Below are positions 57,087-64,000 of a stretch of DNA of 64,000 bases, one piece after another (within the stretch, counting starts at the first letter, position 1; each line of letters starts with the position of its first letter). The notes beneath the pieces are model-generated. The model worked only from the letters and a program-made list of their open reading frames with translations. It had not been told where the DNA came from and did not search any database. A program made the translations under genes and the position numbers. The DNA is taken from assembly GCA_963665215.2 (NCBI GenBank), contig CAXXWW010000017.1, forward strand, positions 753,910-817,909, written 5' to 3'. The stretch comes from G963665215 sp963665215 (GTDB taxonomy: Bacteria; Chloroflexota; Dehalococcoidia; Lucifugimonadales; CAUZJF01).

Positions 57087-58454
57087 GAGGTATCTTCAAA
57101 AAGTGTGTAAACAGTCAGGCGGTGTACCCTCTCTCTGAACAACACGGGCTCGAGGCCCAAGAGAGGAGATAGACCGCCCATGAGGAAGGAAAGCACTGAG
57201 AGTAGGTCGGAGTCAAGGCCGGAGTGGGAGCAGTTGGAGGATTGGGTGCGAAGCCAGGTCCAGAGGCTGATCCAGGAGTTGCTGGAGGAGGAGGTGACGG
57301 CGTTTCTGGGAAGGGCGAAGTCGGCGCTCAGATCCGACTCGGACAACGATACCGGCTATCGGAACGGATACGGCAGAGCCCGGAGGCTTACGCTGAGTTC
57401 GGGAACGATACAGCTGAGGCGGCCGCGAGTCCGCGATACCGAGGAGCAGTTCGAGAGCCGGCTGCTGCCGCTGTTCGTCAACAGGACCAGGAAGGTTGCT
57501 GAGTTGATCCCCGAGCTGTACCTGCACGGTCTATCCGAAGGCGACTTCGATCTGGCTTTGCGGGGGCTGCTGGGAGAGGACGCACCGGTATCGGCGAGCA
57601 CGGTGGCCCGGTTGAAGGATAAGTGGAACGATGAGCTTGCCCAATGGCGCAGCCGGCCCCTCGATGACCTGGAAGTGGTCTACATGTGGGTGGATGGAGT
57701 CTACGTCAAGGCTGGTCTTGAGAAGGAGAAGGCGGCGGTACTGGTGGTGATGGCGGCCCTGAGCGACGGGAGCAAGGTGGTGGTGAGCGCTGTTCCCGGA
57801 TACAGGGAGTCCACAGAGAACTGGTCCGAGGTGCTCAGGGACATCAAGCGCCGGGGCTTGAGCTGCCCGAGGCTGGTGGTTGGAGACGGACACCTGGGCA
57901 TCTGGGGAGCTCTGCGCAACGTCTATCCGCAGGCGGCAGAGCAACGCTGCTGGAACCACAAGATCGTAAACGTGCTCGCCAAGCTTCCAAAGCGACAACA
58001 GGACCAGGCCAAGCTCATGCTGCGTACTATCCCCTACGCGCCGACTCGGACAGAGGCTGAGCGGCTCAGGACGGTGTTCACCAGGTGGTGCGGCGACCAT
58101 TCCTACGAGGCGGCCTCAGAGGCCTTGGAGCGGGACTGGGACCGCATGGTCACCTTCTATGACTTCCCAAAGGAGTACTGGGGGCACCTTCGCACGACGA
58201 ACCCGGTAGAATCACCCTTCGCGGCCCTCAGGCTTCGGACCGATGCCGCCAAGCGCTACAAGAGGGTCGATCGGGCGATAGCGGTGATCTGGAAAATGTT
58301 GATGGTCGCCGAACAGCGCTTCAGGCGTCTGAAGGCCCCTGAGTTGATCGAAGACGTCTATCTCGGTGCACAGTATGCGGATGGAATCGCCATTGAATCA
58401 ACGGCTGAGAAGGTCGCCGCCTGATGTCGTTTACACACCTATTGACCTAACCTC
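57087..58454 (+). mobile_element. IS256 copy (nested, 1368 bp)
   Basis: Starts GAGGTATCTTCAAAAAGTGT and ends CACACCTATTGACCTAACCTC. A perfect target duplication GCCTGCGG lies at 57079-57086 and 58455-58462, within the transposase gene of the outer copy. The most recent event at this locus. Confidence 0.97.
57180..58424 (+). CDS. IS256-family transposase (nested copy)
   Basis: 414 aa, intact. It differs from copy 1 (9624) at only a few residues (SDNDTGY for SDSDTGY; KRQQDQ for KRRQDQ; KEYWGH for KEHWGH). DDE motifs are in MWVDGVYV, VVGDGHLGIW and TNPVESPF. Confidence 0.95.
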   Translation: MRKESTESRSESRPEWEQLEDWVRSQVQRLIQELLEEEVTAFLGRAKSALRSDSDNDTGYRNGYGRARRLTLSSGTIQLRRPRVRDTEEQFESRLLPLFVNRTRKVAELIPELYLHGLSEGDFDLALRGLLGEDAPVSASTVARLKDKWNDELAQWRSRPLDDLEVVYMWVDGVYVKAGLEKEKAAVLVVMAALSDGSKVVVSAVPGYRESTENWSEVLRDIKRRGLSCPRLVVGDGHLGIWGALRNVYPQAAEQRCWNHKIVNVLAKLPKRQQDQAKLMLRTIPYAPTRTEAERLRTVFTRWCGDHSYEAASEALERDWDRMVTFYDFPKEYWGHLRTTNPVESPFAALRLRTDAAKRYKRVDRAIAVIWKMLMVAEQRFRRLKAPELIEDVYLGAQYADGIAIESTAEKVAA

Positions 58455-59209
58455 GCCTGCGGATAGACGTTGCGCAGAGCTCCCCAGATGCCCAGGTGTC
58501 CGTCTCCAACCACCAGCCTCGGGCAGCTCAAGCCCCGGCGCTTGATGTCCCTGAGCACCTCGGACCAGTTCTCTGTGGACTCCCTGTATCCGGGAACAGC
58601 GCTCACCACCACCTTGCTCCCGTCGCTCAGGGCCGCCATTACCACCAGTACCGCCGCCTTCTCCTTCTCAAGACCAGCCTTGACGTAGACTCCATCCACC
58701 CACATGTAGACCACTTCCAGGTCATCGAGGGGCCGGCTGCGCCATTGGGCAAGCTCATCGTTCCACTTATCCTTCAACCGGGCCACCGTGCTCGCCGATA
58801 CCGGTGCGTCCTCTCCCAGCAGCCCCCGCAAAGCCAGATCGAAGTCGCCTTCGGATAGACCGTGCAGGTACAGCTCGGGGATCAACTCAGCAACCTTCCT
58901 GGTCCTGTTGACGAACAGCGGCAGCAGCCGGCTCTCGAACTGCTCCTCGGTATCGCGGACTCGCGGCCGCCTCAGCTGTATCGTTCCCGAACTCAGCGTA
59001 AGCCTCCGGGCTCTGCCGTATCCGTTCCGATAGCCGGTATCTGAGTCCGAGTCGGATCTGAGCGCCGACTTCGCCCTTCCCAGAAACCCCGTCACCTCCT
59101 CCTCCAGCAACTCCTGGATCAGCCTCTGGACCTGGCTTCGCACCCAATCCTCCAACTGCTCCCACTCCGGCCTTGACTCCGACCTACTCTCAGTGCTTTC
59201 CCTCCTCAT
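58455..59209 (-). pseudogene. IS256 transposase, N-terminal part (outer copy)
   Basis: From MRRESTESRSE through MWVDGVYV and VVGDGHLGIW to NVYPQA, where the nested element cuts it. The catalytic Glu is on the other side, so this copy is inactive. Confidence 0.92.
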
Positions 59210-59302
59210 GGGCGGTCTATCTCCTCTCTTGGGCCTCGAGCCCGTGTTGTTCAGAGAGAGGGTACACCGCCTGACTGTTTACACACTTTTTGAAGATACC
59301 TC

Positions 59303-59505
59303 AAGTCGTCTCTGTCCAGGGTCAAGCATTCTTTGGGCAAATAGTCTTTACGGTTCCACGATCCGTGCGGATTGATGCCGACGGTGGCGGCGCGAGCGAA
59401 GGTGAAGTGGCCTTCCGCTACGGCGGGAACCGAACCCCCAGGGACACAGCAGCCATCGGGCGGCTTTGCGTTCAGCACTTGTTCTCGTATGTAGTCAGGA
59501 ATCAT
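59303..59505 (-). pseudogene. Unknown gene disrupted by IS256 elements, 5' fragment
   Basis: Begins MIPDYIREQVLNAKPPDGCC, then FTFARAATVGINPHGSWN and ECLTLDRDDL, where the outer IS256 entered. The ATVGINP segment resembles the N-terminal strand of uracil-DNA-glycosylase-like folds (GxxP-type loop); uncertain. ATG 59505 has GGGAGATG nearby. With the fragments at 56338 and 54753 it formed one gene. Confidence 0.5.
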
Positions 59506-59643
59506 CTCCCACCCTCTTCCCGCATCTCAGGGCGGCCCCGGTGTTGTCTTCAGTCAGGGTGGTGGGCCTAAGCATGCTGTACTGCGAACTCGTACCAAGG
59601 GTCGCAACGGGCTTTGCCAGAAACCTTGCGCGGCGTTCCTTGG

Positions 59644-60051
59644 TCAGCTGCCGCGTCTGCACATGCGGCAGCCCGTTACGCCCATCACGATGGGCATGAG
59701 GGTGTCGATGACGGCCCAAAATTGTCCGTCGGCCTCGTTGTTGGGAGACAGAGAGCTAAACCAGTTCCAGAAGAACAGGATGAACACAGCAACTGCCCCG
59801 TAGAAAACCGCGTTCGCTTCCAGGTAGCGCTTCAGGTCCGCCGAACCGTCGCCATCGACACGGCGCTTTTCCACGTAGCTGGCGGCCAAAGCAATCACCA
59901 TACCCACCGCCATGAACCAGTTGAGTATCTCCCACACCGTGAATGGCTCGTCTCCGCCCGGGTGGTACAGGGGAGTAACGATAAAGTTTACGGCAACCAC
60001 AGCCGCAAGCAACACAAGGTAAGCCGCTGCCGCACGAATCAGGATGGACAT
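59644..60051 (-). CDS. Four-helix membrane protein of unknown function
   Basis: A 135-aa protein with hydrophobic segments AAAAYLVLLAAVVAVNFIV, WEILNWFMAVGMVIALAASY, AVFYGAVAVFILFFWNWF and FWAVIDTLMPIVMGVTGC. It ends with CRMCRRGS. ATG 60051 has AGGAAAGC upstream (GGAGGAAAGC). It lies 41 bases downstream of the solute-binding fusion gene on the same strand and may be co-transcribed. Confidence 0.65.
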   Translation of the reverse strand: MSILIRAAAAYLVLLAAVVAVNFIVTPLYHPGGDEPFTVWEILNWFMAVGMVIALAASYVEKRRVDGDGSADLKRYLEANAVFYGAVAVFILFFWNWFSSLSPNNEADGQFWAVIDTLMPIVMGVTGCRMCRRGS

Positions 60052-60092
60052 GCTTTCCTCCTCGACTCAAACTGAGGCTCTCCTCATTAGCC

Positions 60093-63000
60093 TTAGCGCC
60101 GCCATTCGGCGATATTCCACATCTCGCTGTCCCAGCCGTTGATCCGAACGCCCATCAGGGTGTTCAGGTGTGCGGAAACGAAGCCCCGGTTCACCAATGG
60201 AATCCCGTAATAGTCCTGCACGTCCATGTCGTGCAGCTGCTTTACCAGCGCCTCCCGCTCCGGGCCGATTTGGGTTTGCTCCAGCTGGGCGTAGAGTCTG
60301 TCGTACTCCGAATTGCACGAGCGGGCAATGTTCCCCAAGGCCCAGTTATTGCCCTTGGTCGGGATATGTTTGCGGAGGGGGCCGGATAGGGACTGCTGCG
60401 GGTCTATGCCGGAACCGGAAGCGTACATCTGCACGTCGGCGAAGAACCTGCGATACGACGCTTCCTTGTCATCCACGGGGTCGCCGCCGAAAAAGACGCT
60501 GGCATCGTGCTGTACCAGCTCCGTCTCGATGCCTATCTGACGCCACCAACCGCGAACGAGGGCCTGCGTGTCCTGTCGAATAGCATTGACCGAAGTCTGG
60601 TAAGTGATCCGCAGGGGCACTCCGTTGTATTCACGGACGCCGTCGCCGTCGGTGTCGAGGACACCGTTATCGTCCAGCAGCCTGTTGGCGCCCTCGATGT
60701 CCTGGAGCAGGCACCCGTCGTTGGCCGCAGAAACATAAATGGGCGGGCCGGTCAACAGATTGCAGGTGGGCTCCGCGGCGAAGCCGTAGAGGTCCTCCGC
60801 TATGCGGCCCCGGTCTATGGCCAGCGACATGGCCTGGCGAATGGGCTTGAAGGTCAGGTAGGGGTGGGGGTTTTGTCCATCCAGATACTCGGAGCGATTG
60901 TCGCCCAAAGCCGGGTCGGGATTCGTCTGATTGACGACGATACGCTCCACCAGGCTTGTGAAGGCGACGACCACTGTGCCCAGTCCAGCCGCTTCCATCC
61001 GAGTAAGAATCTCCGGCTCCACTTGTGTGTTCCAGGCGTAGTCGGCTTCGCCCTTTTCCATCACGGCGCGGGCCGCCGAAATCGCATCGCCGCCGCCCTT
61101 GAGGACCACCCTGTCGAAATAGGGCGCCGGGCCCCGGTAGAAGGGGTTGCGCTCGTAGACGGCCCCTTCGTTGGTCTTGAAACCGGTGATGCGGTAGGGG
61201 CCGGTGCCCATCGGGGCGGTGTTCTGCGCCTCGCAGGTCGTGGCGGCCGCGCCGATGCAGTCGGCAAACTGCGCGCGGCTGATGATGGGCGTTCCGGCGC
61301 CAACGAAGGCCCGGTACGGGTAGGGTGTGGGCGCGTCGAAGGCGATTCGGACGGTGAGATTGTCGAGGGCCAGCACGGAGGCGATGCCGTCAAACGAGCT
61401 CTCGGTCGTGCATCCCGTATCTTCATCCACGCAATAGAGCCACGTGAAGACAACATCCTCGGCCGTCATGTCGCTGCCATCCGACCACTTCAGGCCCTCT
61501 TTCAGCTTCCAGGTAATCGACATCAGGTCCTTGGAAGAGCCTCCGTTCTCGATTGTCGGGATTTGGGCGGCCAGCGCTGGCACGAGGTTGCCGTCTGGGT
61601 CGTATTTAGCCAGAGGCCCCAACGTGATTGCTCCGGCATCCAAGTCTTTAGTGCCACCCGACAGGTAGGGTCCAGGCAGAGTTGGAGCCTGCCAATAGAG
61701 GATTGTCAGAACTTTCTCCTCTGTTGTGGTTCCTAATGGAGCGATGAAGGCGTAGACGCCGCCGTCCAGGGAGCCCACGTACATAACGCCGTCGGTGACG
61801 GTGTAGGAGGGGATGCCATCAAAATAGCCCTTCTGAAACCTCCAGAGCTCTTCCCCGGTTGCCGCATCCAGCGCCCGTAGGTGTCCATCGCTGGACTCTG
61901 CATACAGAACGCCGTCGGCCACCATGGGTGACTGCAAGGCCCAGGCCATCGACTCCCGGCTCCAGACGAGCCCGCCGGTGGCGGCGTCAAGGGCGTAGAA
62001 CCGGCCGGATTCGGAACCCACGTACACCATGCCCCCGGCAGTCACGGGCGCGGTGTTGATCATCTCGTCCGCTTCGTATGACCAGAGGATCTCTCCCGTC
62101 GCTGTGTCCAGGGCGTAGATGTGTTCGTCCGGCGAGAAGTAGTAGGCGTTGTCTGCGACTGCGGCCGGGAAGTCCCTCGCGGGCAACCTCTCCGTCCCGT
62201 AGCTCCAGATGAGCGCCCCGGTCGCCTCGTCCAGGGCTTGGGCGGTATTGAAGGCCGTCAGGTATACGATTCCTCCGATGACTGTGGGTGGGGATTCCAC
62301 GGGGATCCCGGTATTGAAGCTCCAGACCACCTTTCCGGTTGATGCGTCCAGGGCATGGAACTCGCCGAATCCGCCCGGCACGTAGACCTTGTCGCCCGCA
62401 ACCGTAGGAGTGAACTCAGGGGTGAACGGATACGGCCTTTCGGCAAACCACAGGACTTCTCCGGTCATTGCGTCGAGAGCGTGGACCCTGTGGTCCCCCT
62501 CCGCCAGTGCGCCGAGGTAGACCATCCCGCCACTTACGGTAGGGGAGTACTGCGCCCAGTCGCCGGTGTCGTAACTCCACAGCAACCCCCCGGTCTCGGC
62601 ATCCAGGGCATACACGTGGTTGTCGTTGGACCCTACGTACACCGCCCCGCCGGCCACGGTTGGGGACGACCTTATGACGTCGTCCGTCTCAAAGCGCCAC
62701 AGCAACTCTCCAGTCTCCGTGTCCAGGGCGTATACGTGGTTGTCATCGGAACCGAAGTACACCGCGCCGTCGGCTACGGTCGGCGCATTGACAACCCACT
62801 CCCCTGTAGGGTAGCGCCAGAGCAGAGACTCATCCGCTTGCGGTGGGTCGGGGGGACCGGCATCGCCAGGCAACATCTGTTCGGGAACACAGCTCAGGAG
62901 GCCGACCGTAAACTCCAAGGCTGCAGTGGCGGCGGCAGGACTGGCGTCCGGCAGGGTACCGGCAACGATACCAGCCACATCGGCGTCCGCCAGCAACTCT

Positions 63001-63563
63001 CGCAGGCAGGTTTCGCCCTCCTCGCTCAATCCCTCCATCTCCGCAACTAGGGCAGAGAGGAATATTCCGGCGGCTGTTTCCGGAGCGAGGCAGCCGAATA
63101 TTGACGCCTCCCACTGTTCCGTGTCGCCTTCAGACATCGCACGCCGTTCCAGTGCGGACTCCAGCAGCTCGTCACCCAGTTCGTTTCGGATGCACGACTG
63201 TTCGGAGGTGGTGAAGGTGTCGAACAGCTTCCCCCAGAGCGTGCCAGCGTCAATGTCGTACTCACGTATCGCGGGGGCGCCAACCTGCTCCGGCGTTGGG
63301 GTCGGTTCGGGTGTGGGAGTCAGCGTGGGGTCTGGTGTCGGCGTTGGCACAGGAGTGGATGTTGGCAGAACTGATGTCGGCGTAGGGGTACTGGTGGCCT
63401 GTATAGGCCCGGGCGTTTCCGGAGGCAGGACCGTTGGCGTTGTTGTCGGCCCGTCGTCACATGCCGACAGCAACGCGGCGGCCAGCAAACACAGCAGTCC
63501 AACCCATACTATCCGGCATGCGAACCTTCCCAACACACTCTTAACGCGCAAAGTGAACGCCAA
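60093..63563 (-). CDS. Lipoprotein fusing a PQQ beta-propeller to a family-5 solute-binding protein
   Basis: An 1156-aa protein. A lipoprotein signal peptide ends LLAAALLSAC. A Thr/Pro linker (about 38-90) follows, then a helical Cys-containing domain (about 95-220; SEQSCIRNELGDELLESALE). A PQQ-type propeller (about 245-590) has many repeats such as GAVYVGSNDNHVYALDAETG + LLWSY. Then a complete SBP_bac_5 peptide/opine-binding domain (about 600-1156) contains LKEGLKWSDGSDMTAEDVVF and TAPMGTGPYRITGF. The protein is anchored outside the membrane. Family-5 binding proteins feed ABC importers, but no permease gene is in view. Start ATG 63563 is preceded by AAGGAGG. Confidence 0.88.
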   Translation of the reverse strand: MAFTLRVKSVLGRFACRIVWVGLLCLLAAALLSACDDGPTTTPTVLPPETPGPIQATSTPTPTSVLPTSTPVPTPTPDPTLTPTPEPTPTPEQVGAPAIREYDIDAGTLWGKLFDTFTTSEQSCIRNELGDELLESALERRAMSEGDTEQWEASIFGCLAPETAAGIFLSALVAEMEGLSEEGETCLRELLADADVAGIVAGTLPDASPAAATAALEFTVGLLSCVPEQMLPGDAGPPDPPQADESLLWRYPTGEWVVNAPTVADGAVYFGSDDNHVYALDTETGELLWRFETDDVIRSSPTVAGGAVYVGSNDNHVYALDAETGGLLWSYDTGDWAQYSPTVSGGMVYLGALAEGDHRVHALDAMTGEVLWFAERPYPFTPEFTPTVAGDKVYVPGGFGEFHALDASTGKVVWSFNTGIPVESPPTVIGGIVYLTAFNTAQALDEATGALIWSYGTERLPARDFPAAVADNAYYFSPDEHIYALDTATGEILWSYEADEMINTAPVTAGGMVYVGSESGRFYALDAATGGLVWSRESMAWALQSPMVADGVLYAESSDGHLRALDAATGEELWRFQKGYFDGIPSYTVTDGVMYVGSLDGGVYAFIAPLGTTTEEKVLTILYWQAPTLPGPYLSGGTKDLDAGAITLGPLAKYDPDGNLVPALAAQIPTIENGGSSKDLMSITWKLKEGLKWSDGSDMTAEDVVFTWLYCVDEDTGCTTESSFDGIASVLALDNLTVRIAFDAPTPYPYRAFVGAGTPIISRAQFADCIGAAATTCEAQNTAPMGTGPYRITGFKTNEGAVYERNPFYRGPAPYFDRVVLKGGGDAISAARAVMEKGEADYAWNTQVEPEILTRMEAAGLGTVVVAFTSLVERIVVNQTNPDPALGDNRSEYLDGQNPHPYLTFKPIRQAMSLAIDRGRIAEDLYGFAAEPTCNLLTGPPIYVSAANDGCLLQDIEGANRLLDDNGVLDTDGDGVREYNGVPLRITYQTSVNAIRQDTQALVRGWWRQIGIETELVQHDASVFFGGDPVDDKEASYRRFFADVQMYASGSGIDPQQSLSGPLRKHIPTKGNNWALGNIARSCNSEYDRLYAQLEQTQIGPEREALVKQLHDMDVQDYYGIPLVNRGFVSAHLNTLMGVRINGWDSEMWNIAEWRR

Positions 63564-63675
63564 CTGCTTGCCTCCTTCTTAGGTAGGTCCGCGGCCTCCG
63601 AGCTCGTCATATGCCACGTGGGGACGGTAGGGCACGCCCCCGCAGAGTCATCCTGCCACGACGCAGGTTGGCAAA

Positions 63676-64000
63676 TCAGGGCGCGTAGCTGTAGACAACG
63701 GGTAGCCCCGCAATGTCGGTGACGCCGGAATCGGTGTGGTGCGCTATTTGTACGCGACCGGTGCCGCAGTCGCCGAACTCGTCACAGGAGATGACCCCGT
63801 TGATACCCCTGAAGCCGGCAACTCCGGCCAGCGCCTCCCGGAGCCTGGCCCGGTCGATGTACAGCGTATCTCCGTCGACAACAGCGACCTCGTCGATCGC
63901 GCGGAGGAGCATCGTGGCCGCGTCGTAGGCGTGGGCCAGATACGCGGATGTGGACGCCTCGCCGTACCGCTCTCGATAGTCGGCGACGAGCGCATCGCCG
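63676..64000 (-). CDS. Periplasmic binding protein (branched-chain amino acid type), C-terminal part
   Basis: The frame is open to the right edge. Residues GDALVADYRERYGEASTSAY, then LAHAYDAATMLLRAIDE, LREALAGVAGFRGINGVISC and GLPVVYSYAP match the second lobe of Leu/Ile/Val-type (Peripla_BP_6) binding proteins. The gene begins beyond the window. It stands 110 bases upstream of the fusion lipoprotein on the same strand, suggesting a transport-related cluster. Confidence 0.8.
   Translation of the reverse strand, partial: GDALVADYRERYGEASTSAYLAHAYDAATMLLRAIDEVAVVDGDTLYIDRARLREALAGVAGFRGINGVISCDEFGDCGTGRVQIAHHTDSGVTDIAGLPVVYSYAP

Larger units (their letters stand above)
56559..59302 (-). mobile_element. 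IS256 copy (outer), split by a nested IS256
   Basis: A perfect 8-bp target duplication AAGTCGTC lies at 56551-56558 and 59303-59310. Its total length of 2744 equals 1368 + 1368 + 8: a full element interrupted by the copy at 57087-58454 and that copy's duplication. The transposase is cut after NVYPQA. Confidence 0.95.

Overview
The window looks like chromosome of a GC-rich bacterium of the phylum Chloroflexota, probably a SAR202- or Dehalococcoidia-like lineage. The evidence is indirect. There is a complete bacterial 16S rRNA gene with its own promoters and terminator and no 23S or 5S next to it. The catabolic set is also typical: luciferase-like (LLM) flavin monooxygenases, a phosphotriesterase-family hydrolase, a sialidase-like beta-propeller, an S9 peptidase, gamma-glutamyltransferase and a phosphodiesterase. 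No database search was possible, so the lineage is an inference.

Layout. (1) 1-20 kb: catabolic and housekeeping genes interleaved with insertion sequences (IS481, IS256, IS1380) and decayed gene remnants (CocE-like hydrolase, serine recombinase, ASPIC/UnbV protein, methyltransferase, S9 peptidase with an in-frame TAG). (2) 20.2-22.25 kb: tandem promoters, 16S rRNA, terminator, tRNA-Ala(TGC). (3) 22.2-34.2 kb: a 12-kb integrated element bounded by a 16-bp direct repeat of the tRNA-Ala 3' end. It carries an integrase, an HK97-type head module (capsid, protease, connector, portal, head-closure-like protein, large terminase, HNH) and a small replication/regulation block, with no recognisable tail or lysis gene. 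This is the gene content of a capsid-forming phage satellite. Its portal gene is broken by an IS630 copy. (4) 34.2-36.3 kb: small secreted or membrane proteins, several frameshifted. (5) 36.4-46.7 kb: a serine-recombinase island with ribbon-helix-helix regulators, a 1.4-kb non-coding array of degenerate repeats containing a 33-nt poly-C tract, a four-HTH regulator and a SNF2-type ATPase. (6) 46.7-59.5 kb: an IS graveyard (IS110, IS630, IS1182, three IS256 copies) that interrupts a large beta-propeller/LRR surface protein and an unknown gene hit by three nested or adjacent IS256 events. (7) 59.6-64 kb: a membrane protein, a very unusual lipoprotein that joins a PQQ beta-propeller to a family-5 solute-binding protein, and a partial branched-chain amino-acid-type binding protein.

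Ten IS copies from six families lie in 64 kb. Several have perfect target-site duplications and can be removed on paper to restore reading frames, so insertion order can be read directly. Many frames are also broken by single-base shifts. Some of these may be sequencing or assembly errors, which should be excluded before calling the genes dead.
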